In this document: positions 17,761-28,777 of the stretch, one piece after another
How the letters are laid out: each line of letters begins with the position of its first letter
Numbering within the stretch: position 1 is the first letter of the stretch
Source of the DNA: Pseudomonas sp. MUP55
GTDB lineage: Bacteria; Pseudomonadota; Gammaproteobacteria; Pseudomonadales; Pseudomonadaceae
Assembly (NCBI RefSeq): GCF_034043515.1
Contig: NZ_CP138214.1
Location: forward strand, 4,402,001-4,466,000
Length of the DNA stretch: 64,000 nt
Reading direction: 5' to 3'
The notes under the pieces: model-generated
What the model saw: only the letters and a program-made list of their open reading frames with translations
Databases searched by the model: none
What the model was told of the DNA's origin: nothing
Made by a program: the position numbers and the translations under genes

Positions 17761-18426
17761 TCAGGCGGCAGGCGCTTCGCCGGCTTTTTCAGGGCCAGGC
17801 AATTCCGGGCTGTGCTTGCGCTTGTTGCCCATGCGCACGCCGATGTCCATCAAGAACTGAAAGAAGCCTTCCTGATCTTCCAGCACATTGCTCCAGAACG
17901 GCGAGTGGTACAGCGCGACGGCGCCATGCACCAGCGCCCAGGCCGCGCAGTAGTGGAAGTAAGGCGGTACGTCTTCGAGCTTGCCTTCACTGATACGACC
18001 CTTGATCAGCAAGGTGAGGCGTTCGAAGTTCGAAGCGCGGATCTTGTGCAGCTCCTCGACCATTTCCGGCACTTGATGGCCCTTGACCACCTTTTCTTCC
18101 AGCCGGTCAAACAGACGGTAACGCTGCGGATCGCGCATGCGGAACTCGAAATAGGCCCGGGACAAAGCCTCTTTGTCCTTGTCGACATCGGCCGAATGCA
18201 ACAGCTCGTTCAAGTCGCGCTCGTAGTCGAGCATCAGGCGCAGGTAAATCTCGGCCTTGGACTTGAAGTGTTTATAGATTGTGCCTTTGCCGATACCCAC
18301 GGCATCCGCGATCATCTCGACGGTGACGCTGTCTTCGCCTTGTTCGAGGAACAATTTGAGTGCGGTGTCGAGAATTTCCTGCTCACGGCGGCGAAACTCA
18401 CGGACCTTACGGGGTTCTTTATGCAT
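17761..18426 (-). CDS. TetR-family transcriptional regulator
   Basis: A 221-aa TetR protein, homologous in position to P. aeruginosa PA2957. The N-terminal helix-turn-helix is clear (VEMIADAVGIGKGTIYKHFKS, helices around residues 33-52). The C-terminal domain has no named ligand. ATG 18426 (MHKEPRKV) fits the family; the ORF extends to 18474. A dyad AACG-GT-CGTT at 18523-18532, about 100 nt upstream, could be its operator. Confidence 0.9.
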   Translation of the reverse strand: MHKEPRKVREFRRREQEILDTALKLFLEQGEDSVTVEMIADAVGIGKGTIYKHFKSKAEIYLRLMLDYERDLNELLHSADVDKDKEALSRAYFEFRMRDPQRYRLFDRLEEKVVKGHQVPEMVEELHKIRASNFERLTLLIKGRISEGKLEDVPPYFHYCAAWALVHGAVALYHSPFWSNVLEDQEGFFQFLMDIGVRMGNKRKHSPELPGPEKAGEAPAA

Positions 18427-18522
18427 GAGGAAGAGGTCTGCACAGGTCGGAATAGGGAGGGCAGCGCACGCCACGGATACGTGGCGATACGATTTACCCG
18501 ATGCGAGGGATTATCCCGACTG

Positions 18523-18532
18523 AACGGTCGTT
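18523..18532. promoter_or_regulatory. Possible TetR operator
   Basis: A short perfect dyad AACG-GT-CGTT within CTGAACGGTCGTTGG, upstream of the tetR gene. It resembles the half-sites of several fatty-acid-responsive TetR repressors, but it is short and could be chance. Confidence 0.25.
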
Positions 18533-18734
18533 GGGCAACGCCTATGTGAACCGGTTGCGTACTTTACTTTCAATACGCCAACGATTTTGGCGATATCAGT
18601 CAGAAACAATACGCGACACTTGAACCTGCGCATCATGCCCGATGAGAACTCAAGCGAAGAACGCGTATTCCAAATCTGTTTAAAAATCGATCAATCGCGA
18701 CTGGACTGAATCCGATAGTGATCAATACTTCAAC

Positions 18735-18853
18735 TGTCGGCGCGACATCTCCCCCAAGTGAAGCGTCGACCTGGGTGCCGACGGACTGTGTACCCTTGTT
18801 TTACTCCTAATGGTCTTAGCCCGGATTCACCCCCCAGAACCCGGGTTTTTTTT
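18735..18853 (+). ncRNA. rgsA: Probable RgsA small RNA
   Basis: In P. aeruginosa the RpoS/Gac-linked sRNA RgsA lies between the tetR-side genes and tatD, exactly the position of this roughly 400-nt non-coding interval. A -10-like CAATACTT (18723-18730), similar to sigma-S promoters, precedes the proposed start. A CCCGG/CCGGG stem (18820-18845) followed by eight Ts ends it, giving about 119 nt, close to the reported RgsA size. Identification rests on synteny and signals, not on an alignment. The rest of the interval (18427-18734) holds only the possible TetR site and a small CGCCAA/TTGGCG hairpin near 18580. Confidence 0.7.
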
Positions 18854-18872
18854 GCCCGCGATTTGGTAATAA

Positions 18873-19658
18873 TCAGCCAGCCATATGGGCCAGTGGAAAC
18901 AAACGCTTGAAGTTCTCGGTGGTCTGCTCGGCGAAGCGCTCATAGGACTCACCGCGCAGCATCGCCAGATAATCCGCCACATCGCGCACATACTCCGGCA
19001 GGTTCGGCTTGCCGCGATGGGGGATCGGCGCCAGGTACGGCGAGTCGGTTTCCACCAGCAAGCGGTCGGCAGGCACCTGACGGGCGACATCGCGCAGCGC
19101 GTCGGCGTTGCGGAAGGTGACGATGCCCGACAGGGAAATGTAGAAACCCAGGTCCAGGGCAGCCCTGGCCATCTCCCAGTCTTCGGTAAAGCAATGCAAC
19201 ACACCCGCCTGCGGCAGCGCGGCTTCACGCAACAGGGCCAGGGTATCGGCGCGCGCGCCGCGGGTGTGGACGATCACCGGTTTGCCGGTCTGTTGCGCGG
19301 CGTGCAGGTGCAGGCGGAACGAGGCCTGCTGCAGCTCGGCGGCTTCGGGTTCGTAGTGGTAATCCAGACCGGTTTCGCCAATAGCGACGACGCGCGGGTG
19401 ATTGAGTTCGCCCAGCAGCCAGTCCAGGGCCGGTGCTTCGCCGGGTTTGAGATCCAGCGGGTGGATACCCACCGAACAATCCACATCGGCGTAGCGATCA
19501 GCAAGGGCTTTGACGTCGGCGGCGTTTTCAGCGCTGACGCCGATGCACAGGAAGTGCCCTACCCCGCGCTGGCGCGCAGCTTCAAGGGCGGCGTCAAGGG
19601 AGCCGCCGTGCTGAGCGAGGTCGAGGCGATCAAGGTGACAGTGAGAATCTACGAGCAT
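18873..19658 (-). CDS. TatD-family deoxyribonuclease
   Basis: A 261-aa metal-dependent hydrolase (TIM-barrel). The N-terminal DSHCHLD metal motif (residues 4-10), GETGLDYHY (about 94-102), HTRGA and ETDSPYLAP (about 204-212) are all conserved. TatD proteins act as 3'-5' exonucleases. In P. aeruginosa the homologue PA2959 follows pilZ and holB. Here it follows holB directly by 63 nt, with pilZ absent. Confidence 0.94.
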   Translation of the reverse strand: MLVDSHCHLDRLDLAQHGGSLDAALEAARQRGVGHFLCIGVSAENAADVKALADRYADVDCSVGIHPLDLKPGEAPALDWLLGELNHPRVVAIGETGLDYHYEPEAAELQQASFRLHLHAAQQTGKPVIVHTRGARADTLALLREAALPQAGVLHCFTEDWEMARAALDLGFYISLSGIVTFRNADALRDVARQVPADRLLVETDSPYLAPIPHRGKPNLPEYVRDVADYLAMLRGESYERFAEQTTENFKRLFPLAHMAG

Positions 19659-19721
19659 GGGCCTCTACAACTTGAGTGACGGAACATGTCTGGCCAACGA
19701 TACACCCGCCGGCCATGGAAA

Positions 19722-21345
<1,624 letters not shown>

Positions 21346-21355
21346 TTAGTCAGAG

Positions 21356-22477
21356 TCATTGCGGGCTTTGCGGGGCGCTGGTGTCCGGCGTGGACTCTGC
21401 CGGTACGTCAACAGGTGGCACCGTGCCTTCCAGCGGCTTGGCTGACGGCGCCGGGCTGGAGCGGTAATCGGCGCGACGCTTGAGCTGGAATTCACGCACG
21501 GCGGCATTATGCGCATCCAGGTCGTCCGAGAAAATATGGCTGCCGTCGCCACGCGCAACGAAATACAGGCTGCTGCCCGGCACCGGGTTCAGCGCGGCAT
21601 GAATCGCCTCGCGGCCGACCATGGCGATGGGGGTCGGCGGCAGGCCGGCGATCATGTAGGTGTTGTAAGGATTGGCCTCTTTGAGGTGGGCACGGGTCAA
21701 CTTGCCGTTGTAGCGCTCACCCAGGCCATAGATCACCGTGGGATCGGTCTGCAGCATCATGCCCAGCTTCAGGCGACGCACAAACACGCCGGCAATTTGC
21801 CCGCGCTCTTCGGGTACACCGGTTTCCTTTTCCACCAGGGAGGCCATGATCAGGGCTTGATAAGGTTCGGTGTAAGGCGCATCAGCGGCGCGTTTGCTCC
21901 ACTCCTGGGCCAGCACGTCATCAAGACGGTTGTAGGCTTTCTTCAGGAATTCGACATCGGTCATGCCCCGCACAAAGCGGTAGGTGTCGGGAAAGAACCG
22001 CCCTTCAGGGAACACACCAGGATGACCGAGCTTGTCCATCACTTCGCTGTCGCTGAGGCCCGCGAGGCTTTGCACGATCTTTTCATGCTTGGCCAGGGCC
22101 GAGCGCACCTGACGAAAATTCCACCCTTCCACCAGGGTCAGGCTGTATTGCACCACTTCCCCACGCTGCCATAGGCCGATCAGGCCTTCGGCGGTCATGC
22201 CAGGGGTCATGCGATATTCGCCGCTGTGCAACGGCTGGCCCTCAAGGTTGAAGCGCCAGTACAGACGCAGCCAGAAGGCACCGTCGAGCACGCCATCAGC
22301 TTCCAGGCGATTGAAGGTGCCAGTGGGCGTTGCCCCTGCCGGCACATCGAGCAATTGCTCCTGGGTCAGATGCAACGGCTGTTTCAAGGCAGCGTTGTAT
22401 TTCCAGGCAGAAAAGCCCAACACCAAAACCGCCGAGAACAGACCGATCAGCAGCAGTACAACCAGTTTTCGTATCAA
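21356..22477 (-). CDS. mltG: Endolytic transglycosylase MltG
   Basis: A 373-aa inner-membrane lytic transglycosylase (YceG/MltG) thought to terminate glycan polymerisation. One N-terminal transmembrane helix (VVLLLIGLFSAVLVLGFSA) precedes a LysM-like segment and the catalytic domain with ASLVEKETGVPEERGQIAGV, which holds the catalytic Glu, and NTYMIAGLPPTPI. The C-terminus has a Pro-rich tail. TTG 22477, immediately after the pabC stop (1-nt gap), gives the family N-terminus MIRKLVV; other starts would be inside pabC. Confidence 0.93.
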   Translation of the reverse strand: MIRKLVVLLLIGLFSAVLVLGFSAWKYNAALKQPLHLTQEQLLDVPAGATPTGTFNRLEADGVLDGAFWLRLYWRFNLEGQPLHSGEYRMTPGMTAEGLIGLWQRGEVVQYSLTLVEGWNFRQVRSALAKHEKIVQSLAGLSDSEVMDKLGHPGVFPEGRFFPDTYRFVRGMTDVEFLKKAYNRLDDVLAQEWSKRAADAPYTEPYQALIMASLVEKETGVPEERGQIAGVFVRRLKLGMMLQTDPTVIYGLGERYNGKLTRAHLKEANPYNTYMIAGLPPTPIAMVGREAIHAALNPVPGSSLYFVARGDGSHIFSDDLDAHNAAVREFQLKRRADYRSSPAPSAKPLEGTVPPVDVPAESTPDTSAPQSPQ

Positions 22478-22478
22478 C

Positions 22479-23294
22479 TCAAATATCCAATAGCGCGCGA
22501 ACAATACCCTGCAGTTTACGGGTGAGCGGCCCAACCGACCAGCTCATCCCGGCGTACTCGCGTACCGGCCAGATGCCATAAACGCTGTTGCACACAAAGA
22601 CTTCATCGGCTTGCTGCAATTGCTCAAGGCTGATGTCGGCCACGGCCAGCGGGATGCTCAGGGCTTTTGCCTGAGCGAGAATCTCGGCGCGCATCACGCC
22701 GGCAACGCCGCAACGCGTCAGATCAGCGGTTAGTAACAAGCCATTGCGCACCAGGAACAGGTTGCTGAACACACCTTCGATGACGCGACCGGACATATCC
22801 AGCATCAAGCCTTCGGCATGCTCGGCATCACGCCATTCGGCGCGGGCAATCACCTGTTCAAGGCGGTTGAGGTGTTTGAGCCCGGCCAGCAGCGGTTGTT
22901 CGGCCAAGCGCGTGGCGCACGCGAACAGGCGGATGCCGTCGGCGCCATGGGATTCGGGATAAGCGGCAGGCGAACTGCCCTGCAAGATACGGCGTACAGC
23001 GGCATCAGGGTTGATGCCATAACCCCGCTGGCTGTCGCCACGGGTCAGGATCAACTTGAGCACGCCATCGCCAAGGGCGGCGGCATAGGCGAGCACCTCG
23101 CTACGCACCAGAGCGTGATCCCCCGCCAGTGCGAGGCGCCTGCAGCCTTCCTGCAGGCGCTGCAGGTGTCGGTCAAGCAGCAGTGGCTGCCCAGCCTTGA
23201 CCGCGATGGTTTCAAACACACCATCGCCGTACGCCAGGCCGCGATCTTTCAGGGGCACGCTGTCCGCTGGCTGACCGTCGACCCAGCTCTGCAT
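22479..23294 (-). CDS. pabC: Aminodeoxychorismate lyase
   Basis: A 271-aa fold-type IV PLP enzyme that converts 4-amino-4-deoxychorismate to p-aminobenzoate in folate synthesis. Recognisable features are the DRGLAYGDGVFET segment (about residues 17-29), the PLP-lysine region around LKHLNRLEQ and EGVFSNLFL. ATG 23294 overlaps the fabF stop by one base (TGATG), indicating coupling. Gene order fabF-pabC-mltG-tmk-holB is typical of gamma-proteobacteria. Confidence 0.93.
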   Translation of the reverse strand: MQSWVDGQPADSVPLKDRGLAYGDGVFETIAVKAGQPLLLDRHLQRLQEGCRRLALAGDHALVRSEVLAYAAALGDGVLKLILTRGDSQRGYGINPDAAVRRILQGSSPAAYPESHGADGIRLFACATRLAEQPLLAGLKHLNRLEQVIARAEWRDAEHAEGLMLDMSGRVIEGVFSNLFLVRNGLLLTADLTRCGVAGVMRAEILAQAKALSIPLAVADISLEQLQQADEVFVCNSVYGIWPVREYAGMSWSVGPLTRKLQGIVRALLDI

Positions 23295-24538
23295 CACTCG
23301 GCGAACCGGCGGAACACCAGCGAGCCGTTGGTGCCACCAAAACCGAACGAGTTGGAGATCACCACGTCGATCGGCATCGGTTGCGCTTCGTGCGGCACGA
23401 AGTTCAGGTCGCAGCCTTCGTCCGGCTCATCGAGGTTGATGGTCGGCGGAGCGACCTGGTCCTTGATGGCCATCACGCTGAAGATCGCCTCGACCGCGCC
23501 CGCCGCACCCAGCAGATGGCCGGTCATGGACTTGGTGGAGCTGACCGCCAGCTTATAGGCGTGCTCGCCGAATACCGATTTGATGGCCTCGGCTTCCGCC
23601 AGGTCGCCGGTCGGCGTCGAAGTGCCATGGGCGTTGATGTACTGCACCTGGTCGGCGTTGACCTTCGCATCGCGCAGGGCGTTGGTGATGCAACGTGCAG
23701 CACCGGCACCGTCGGACGGCGGCGAGGTCATGTGGTAGGCGTCGCCGCTCATGCCAAAGCCGATCAGCTCGGCATAGATGGTGGCGCCACGCGCCTTGGC
23801 ATGCTCCAGCTCTTCCAGTACCAAGGCGCCGGCGCCGTCGGACAGCACGAAACCGTCACGGCCCTTGTCCCAGGGACGACTGGCGCGGGTCGGCTCGTCG
23901 TTGCGAGTCGACAGCGCACGGGACGCGCCGAAGCCGCCCATACCCAGGCCGCAGGCGGCCATCTCGGCGCCACCGGCGATCATCACGTCGGCTTCATCGT
24001 AGGCGATGTTGCGCGCCGCCATGCCGATGCAGTGGGTGCCCGTGGTGCACGCCGTTGCGATGGCGTAGTTAGGCCCCTGTGCGCCCAAGTGGATGGACAG
24101 GAAACCGGAAATCATGTTGATGATCGAGCCCGGCACGAAGAACGGTGAAATTCGACGGGGGCCGGAATCGTGCAGCGTGCGGCTGGTTTCTTCGATATTG
24201 GTCAGACCACCAATACCCGAACCCATGGCCACGCCAATACGGTCACGGTTGGCGTCGGTCACTTCCAGGCCGGCGTTACGCACCGCCTGAAAACCGGCTG
24301 CCAGGCCGTACTGAATGAACAGGTCGAGCTTGCGGGATTCCTTGACCGAGAGATATTCCTCGACATTGAAACCCTTTACCGAGCCGCCAAAACGGGTGGA
24401 ATAGGCAGAAAGGTCCGTGTGTTCGATCAGACCAATACCACTGTGGCCAGCCAGAATGCCCTGCCAACTGCTTGGCACATCCGTGCCCAGTGGCGACAAC
24501 ATACCCATACCGGTGACTACGACGCGTCTACGCGACAC
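23294..24538 (-). CDS. fabF: Beta-ketoacyl-ACP synthase II
   Basis: A 414-aa condensing enzyme for fatty-acid elongation. The catalytic Cys lies in ATACTTGTH (about residue 164), with the two His in [11 protein letters not shown] and [15 protein letters not shown]. Length and motifs are standard. The start is GTG with AGGAGAG about 5 nt upstream. A terminator lies between acpP and fabF, so fabF may depend on read-through or its own promoter. Confidence 0.97.
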   Translation of the reverse strand: MSRRRVVVTGMGMLSPLGTDVPSSWQGILAGHSGIGLIEHTDLSAYSTRFGGSVKGFNVEEYLSVKESRKLDLFIQYGLAAGFQAVRNAGLEVTDANRDRIGVAMGSGIGGLTNIEETSRTLHDSGPRRISPFFVPGSIINMISGFLSIHLGAQGPNYAIATACTTGTHCIGMAARNIAYDEADVMIAGGAEMAACGLGMGGFGASRALSTRNDEPTRASRPWDKGRDGFVLSDGAGALVLEELEHAKARGATIYAELIGFGMSGDAYHMTSPPSDGAGAARCITNALRDAKVNADQVQYINAHGTSTPTGDLAEAEAIKSVFGEHAYKLAVSSTKSMTGHLLGAAGAVEAIFSVMAIKDQVAPPTINLDEPDEGCDLNFVPHEAQPMPIDVVISNSFGFGGTNGSLVFRRFAE

Positions 24539-24603
24539 AGCACTCTCCTTTTTCTAATGACGACACTTTGCTTCGCAGCGTACTTTTCGTCACCGTTCAA
24601 AGA

Positions 24604-24637
24604 AAAAACCGCACGCCGTTACAGCAGTGCGGTTTTT
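24604..24637 (-). terminator. Terminator / attenuator between acpP and fabF
   Basis: A 10-bp stem AAAACCGCAC/GTGCGGTTTT with T-tracts on both sides, after the acpP stop. It probably reduces fabF expression relative to the very abundant acyl carrier protein. Confidence 0.85.
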
Positions 24638-24666
24638 CCCTGACAGCAAGCGACGACTACAAACTA

Positions 24667-24903
24667 TTACGCCTGGTGGGCAGTAACGTAGTCGATAGCA
24701 GCTTGAACAGTAGTGATTCTTTCAGCTTCTTCGTCCGGGATTTCGGTCTCGAATTCCTCTTCCAGAGCCATCACCAGCTCAACGGTGTCAAGGGAATCGG
24801 CACCCAGGTCTTCTACGAAGGAAGCGGAGTTGGTCACTTCTTCTTCTTTGACGCCCAGTTGCTCGGCAACGATTTTCTTGACGCGCTCTTCGATGGTGCT
24901 CAT
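24667..24903 (-). CDS. acpP: Acyl carrier protein
   Basis: A 78-aa acidic carrier protein. The phosphopantetheine attachment site [18 protein letters not shown] (Ser at about residue 37) is intact. It carries growing acyl chains for fatty acid, lipid A and phospholipid synthesis. A strong AGGAG site (TTAGGAGTTAAAC) precedes the ATG. The 190-nt gap to fabG is AT-rich and probably holds an acpP promoter. Confidence 0.98.
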   Translation of the reverse strand: MSTIEERVKKIVAEQLGVKEEEVTNSASFVEDLGADSLDTVELVMALEEEFETEIPDEEAERITTVQAAIDYVTAHQA

Positions 24904-25095
24904 ACCTTGTTTAACTCCTAATGGACAAATTCAGGCAGCTGGCCAGTGGGTAAGTGTATAGAAAGCCATTTCAGCTTTTCAACCGAAAGCTTTCACCCTG
25001 TACCCGCTCGGCCACCTGCCTATAAATTAAGTTGCAGCTTTATAACGGATTTTAGACAGCTCGTATGACATATTTTTGAAGCGATCCGTCACAAT

Positions 25096-25839
25096 TTAAC
25101 TCATGTACATCCCGCCGTTCACTGGGATTGTAGCCCCAGTCACGTATGCCGCACCGTCGGATGCCAGGAAAGTGACCACGTTCGCGATCTCTTGAGCCTG
25201 ACCCAGACGGCCTAGCGGAATCTGCGTCAGCAAGGCTTCACGCTGCGCTGGCGGCAGTTCGCGGGTCATATCGGTGTCGATGAACCCTGGGGCCACCGAG
25301 TTTACCGTAATCGACCGCGAACCGACTTCACGCGCCAGCGCACGGCTGAAACCTTCCAAACCGGCCTTGGCCGAAGCGTAGTTTACTTGGCCTGCGTTGC
25401 CCATGGCACCCACTACGGAGCCAATATTGATAATTCGACCCCAACGGGCCTTGGTCATGCCACGCAAAACACCCTTGGACAGGCGAAACAGACTGTTCAG
25501 GTTGGTATCGACCACGTCGTACCATTCGTCGTCTTTCATGCGCATCATCAGGTTATCGCGGGTGATACCAGCATTGTTCACCAGAATCGCCGGCGCGCCG
25601 AACCGAGCGGTGATCTCGGCCAGCACGGCCGCCACGGATTCATCACTGGTCACATTCAGCTCAAGGCCTGTGCCCTGCACGCCGTTTTCCTTCAGGGTCG
25701 CGGCGATACGCTCGGCACCCGAGGCAGAAGTGGCGGTGCCGATCACGACGGCGCCCTGACGGCCCAGCTCCAGGGCGATGGCCTGACCAATGCCACGGCT
25801 TGCGCCGGTAACCAGTGCAACTTTACCTTGCAGACTCAT
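25096..25839 (-). CDS. fabG: 3-oxoacyl-ACP reductase
   Basis: A 247-aa NADPH-dependent SDR of fatty acid synthesis. It has TGASRGIGQ (residues 12-20), NNAG, a catalytic Ser in GSVVGAMG and YASAK. It follows fabD by 26 nt in the fabD-fabG-acpP-fabF order. Normal length. Confidence 0.97.
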   Translation of the reverse strand: MSLQGKVALVTGASRGIGQAIALELGRQGAVVIGTATSASGAERIAATLKENGVQGTGLELNVTSDESVAAVLAEITARFGAPAILVNNAGITRDNLMMRMKDDEWYDVVDTNLNSLFRLSKGVLRGMTKARWGRIINIGSVVGAMGNAGQVNYASAKAGLEGFSRALAREVGSRSITVNSVAPGFIDTDMTRELPPAQREALLTQIPLGRLGQAQEIANVVTFLASDGAAYVTGATIPVNGGMYMS

Positions 25840-25865
25840 GCAGGCTTCTCCTAATTTCGGGGGGA

Positions 25866-26804
25866 TCAGGCCAGTGCCGCGCGAGCGGCAGCGAAGGCTT
25901 CAGGGGTATTGAGGTTGGCGGTCGACACGCCATCGGCGCAGCGCTTGTTCAGGCCGGCCAAGACTTTGCCCGGACCGCACTCGACCAGCTCGGTGGCGCC
26001 GTTGGCGGCCAGAGTCTGCACCGATTCAACCCAACGTACCGGCTTGTAGAGCTGCTCCAGCAGGTCGCGCTTGAGGGTGTCCAGGTCAGGGGCAACCGCC
26101 GCGCTGACGTTCTGCACCAGCGGGATCTTCGGCGCCTGCCAGTTGATGGCAGCGATAGACTCGGCAAAACGCTCGGCGGCCGGACGCATCAGTTCGCAGT
26201 GCGACGGCACGCTCACCGGCAACGGCAGCGCACGCTTGGCACCACGTGCCTTGCAGCCTTCAATGGCACGCTCGACCGCCGCCTTGGCGCCGGCGATGAC
26301 CACTTGGCCCGGTGAGTTGAAGTTCACAGCGCTGACCACTTCGCCCTGTGCCGCTTCGGCGCACGCTTGGATCACCACGTTATCGTCCAGACCCAGAATG
26401 GCAGCCATACCGCCCTGCCCGGCCGGAACGGCCTCCTGCATCAACTGACCACGGCGCTCGACCAGCTTGACCGCTTCACCGAGGGTCAGGCTGCCCGCGG
26501 CGACCAGTGCGCTGTATTCGCCCAGGCTGTGACCGGCGACGAATGCCGGGCGCGCGCCGCCTTCAGCCAGCCACAAGCGCCACAGGGCGATCGAGGCGGT
26601 CAGAATGGCGGGCTGGGTTTTGTCGGTTTGATTGAGTTGCTCTTCCGGCCCCTGCTGGGTCAAGGCCCACAGGTCGTAACCCAGGGCATCGGAAGCTTCC
26701 TTGAAGGTATCCAGGACCAGCGGGTATTGCGCGCCCAGCTCGGCCAACATGCCGAGGGACTGCGAACCCTGCCCTGGAAAGACGAATGCGAGGGATGTAG
26801 ACAT
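25866..26804 (-). CDS. fabD: Malonyl-CoA:ACP transacylase
   Basis: A 312-aa transferase that loads malonate onto ACP. The N-terminal FVFPGQGSQ, the nucleophile GHSLGEYSA (Ser about residue 92) and the C-terminal His motif (PSHCELM) are conserved. ATG 26804 is chosen because the family starts with this MSTSLAFVFPGQ segment; the frame is open ten codons further. Confidence 0.96.
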   Translation of the reverse strand: MSTSLAFVFPGQGSQSLGMLAELGAQYPLVLDTFKEASDALGYDLWALTQQGPEEQLNQTDKTQPAILTASIALWRLWLAEGGARPAFVAGHSLGEYSALVAAGSLTLGEAVKLVERRGQLMQEAVPAGQGGMAAILGLDDNVVIQACAEAAQGEVVSAVNFNSPGQVVIAGAKAAVERAIEGCKARGAKRALPLPVSVPSHCELMRPAAERFAESIAAINWQAPKIPLVQNVSAAVAPDLDTLKRDLLEQLYKPVRWVESVQTLAANGATELVECGPGKVLAGLNKRCADGVSTANLNTPEAFAAARAALA

Positions 26805-26930
26805 GTAACAAGCCCCTAATGATCTGGTCGTCAAAAATGGTCGCTCCTACGGTGGGAGCGCACGAAACTGACAGATTGGATGGTCAATTGAACTGGCCGG
26901 TCACATTTAAGCACTCCGCGGCCAATTCGC

Positions 26931-27941
26931 CTAAGGCAACAGGTCCTCCAGGCGACCGTGCAAGCGCTGCGGCAGGTTTTCTTGGATCTCGATCAGGGCC
27001 CGCGCAATCGCGCTTTGGAAGCCTTCCACACCCGCCGAGCCATGGCTTTTTACCACAATGCCCTGCAAACCCAGAAAACTCGCACCATTATGCCGTGCCG
27101 GAGCCAGGTCAGCCTGCAGGCGGCGCATCAACGGCAGCGCCAGGGCGCCGACCAGACGCGACGCCAGGTTCTGTTTGAATAAGGCTTCGATGCGCGTGGC
27201 AATCATGGTCGCCAAGCCTTCGCTGGATTTGAGCAGGATATTGCCGACGAATCCGTCGCACACCACGACATCCGCTTCGCCACGGTACAGGCCGTCACCT
27301 TCGACAAAGCCGATGTAGTTCAAGCCCGGCGCGCCTTGCAGCAAGGTGGCCGCCAGCTTGACCTGCTGATTGCCCTTGATGTCTTCGGTGCCAATGTTCA
27401 GCAGCGCCACCCGCGGGCGGACCACGCCGAGCGCTTCGGCAGCCACCGACCCCATCACAGCGAACTGCAACAGGTGCTCGGCACTGCAATCGACGTTTGC
27501 CCCCAGGTCCAGCAACTGGCAATAGCCTTTTTGCGTCGGAATCGCGGCCACCATGGCGGGCCGATCGATGCCCGGCAGCGTCTTGAGCACATGCCGCGAC
27601 AAGGCCATCAGAGCGCCAGTATTGCCTGCACTGACACAGGCCTGCGCCTTGCCGTCGCGCAGCAACTCCAACGCCACGCGCATGGACGAGTCGGGCTTGC
27701 CGCGTAGGGCCGCCGCCGGCTTTTCATCCATGGTGATGGTTTCGCTGGCCGCTGTAACAGTCAGGCGCGCGCGATCCACCGCCGGATGGCTGGCAATCAG
27801 TTCTTCAAGAAGGGAGGCTTGACCGACGAGGGTCAGGTGCAGAGAGGGCGTTGCAGACAGGCTGGCAATGCAGGCCTGAACAATGCTGCGGGGACCGAAG
27901 TCCCCGCCCATTGCGTCAATCGCGATGACTTGAGCAGACAA
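26931..27941 (-). CDS. plsX: Phosphate acyltransferase
   Basis: A 336-aa peripheral membrane enzyme that makes acyl-phosphate from acyl-ACP for phospholipid synthesis. The DAMGGDFGP motif (about residues 9-17), SAGNTGALM and [21 protein letters not shown] are typical. Start TTG 27941, four nt after the rpmF stop. The 126 nt to fabD contain a small CGCTCC/GGAGCG hairpin near 26840-26858. Confidence 0.95.
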   Translation of the reverse strand: MSAQVIAIDAMGGDFGPRSIVQACIASLSATPSLHLTLVGQASLLEELIASHPAVDRARLTVTAASETITMDEKPAAALRGKPDSSMRVALELLRDGKAQACVSAGNTGALMALSRHVLKTLPGIDRPAMVAAIPTQKGYCQLLDLGANVDCSAEHLLQFAVMGSVAAEALGVVRPRVALLNIGTEDIKGNQQVKLAATLLQGAPGLNYIGFVEGDGLYRGEADVVVCDGFVGNILLKSSEGLATMIATRIEALFKQNLASRLVGALALPLMRRLQADLAPARHNGASFLGLQGIVVKSHGSAGVEGFQSAIARALIEIQENLPQRLHGRLEDLLP

Positions 27942-27945
27942 GTGA

Positions 27946-28128
27946 TTACTCGTCAGCGCCCTTGTCGATCACTTTACGGCCACGGTATACGCCTTCTGGC
28001 GATACGTGGTGACGCAGGTGAACTTCACCGGTGGTCTTTTCCACAGACAGGGTGCTTGCCTCGAGAGCGTCGTGCGAACGGCGCATGTCACGGGCGGAGC
28101 GGGATTTTTTGTTCTGCTGAACAGCCAT
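27946..28128 (-). CDS. rpmF: 50S ribosomal protein L32
   Basis: A 60-aa basic ribosomal protein with the L32 N-terminus [19 protein letters not shown]. The zinc cysteines found in some lineages are absent, as is common in Pseudomonas. It lies in the usual yceD-rpmF-plsX order and has a TTAGGAG ribosome-binding site. Confidence 0.97.
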
Positions 28129-28141
28129 AATTGATTAACTC

Positions 28142-28672
28142 CTAAACGTTTGGGTCACGCTTTAACTGCGCCAATACACTGAACGGGTTGGACCGCGTTA
28201 CCTCGTCCTCGCTCGGTTCGGGCTCGTCATCGAGGCCCGCCGGCTGCTGGCATTCTTCCGGATGATGAGCAGGCACAATGGGCAAGGCGAGCAAAAGCTC
28301 CTCCTCGATCAGTGCATGCAGATCCAAAGGATCTTCGCCCAGTTCCAGCACGTCATAACCTTTCGGCAACGACTGGGTATTCGCACCCTCCTTCACCACA
28401 GCATAACTGCACTCGCTGTGGATCGGCAGGGTGACCAGCTCAAGACAACGCTGGCAAACCATTTTGACTTCGGTGTCGATAACGCTGTGGATCACCACAG
28501 ATTTACGTTCATCTCGTTCAAAAACGAATTTAGCCTGGACCGTACCGACAGTGTCGGAAAGCGGGTCGCAGAGTCTCTCCAAATCGGCCAGCAGCAACTC
28601 ACCTTGAAGGGAGGTGCCACGATCAGCCAATTTGCGCGGGTCAACGTGAGGTGGAATCGGGTCATTCAACAT
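28142..28672 (-). CDS. yceD: YceD/DUF177 family protein
   Basis: A 176-aa protein of the YceD family, linked to 23S rRNA accumulation and always adjacent to rpmF. The paired MVCQRCLELV cysteines (about residues 70-80) and the acidic C-terminus are typical. ATG 28672 (MLNDPIPPHVDPRKLADRG) matches the family start; the open frame continues to 28696. Confidence 0.92.
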   Translation of the reverse strand: MLNDPIPPHVDPRKLADRGTSLQGELLLADLERLCDPLSDTVGTVQAKFVFERDERKSVVIHSVIDTEVKMVCQRCLELVTLPIHSECSYAVVKEGANTQSLPKGYDVLELGEDPLDLHALIEEELLLALPIVPAHHPEECQQPAGLDDEPEPSEDEVTRSNPFSVLAQLKRDPNV

Positions 28673-28777
28673 AGGCGCAGCATTATAGGGATGCACCCGG
28701 CCATGTCAAAGGAAATTCAGCCCTGTGCGTCAGCCGGTCACGCCGCTAGAATCTGCGGCTGTTCCGAGGAGACGTAT

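Noticed and set aside
24990..25030. tRNA-like stretch (GGTGGCCGAGCGGG on minus) between acpP and fabG
   Set aside because: It resembles a tRNA D-arm, but no acceptor, anticodon or T-loop follows, so it is coincidental.
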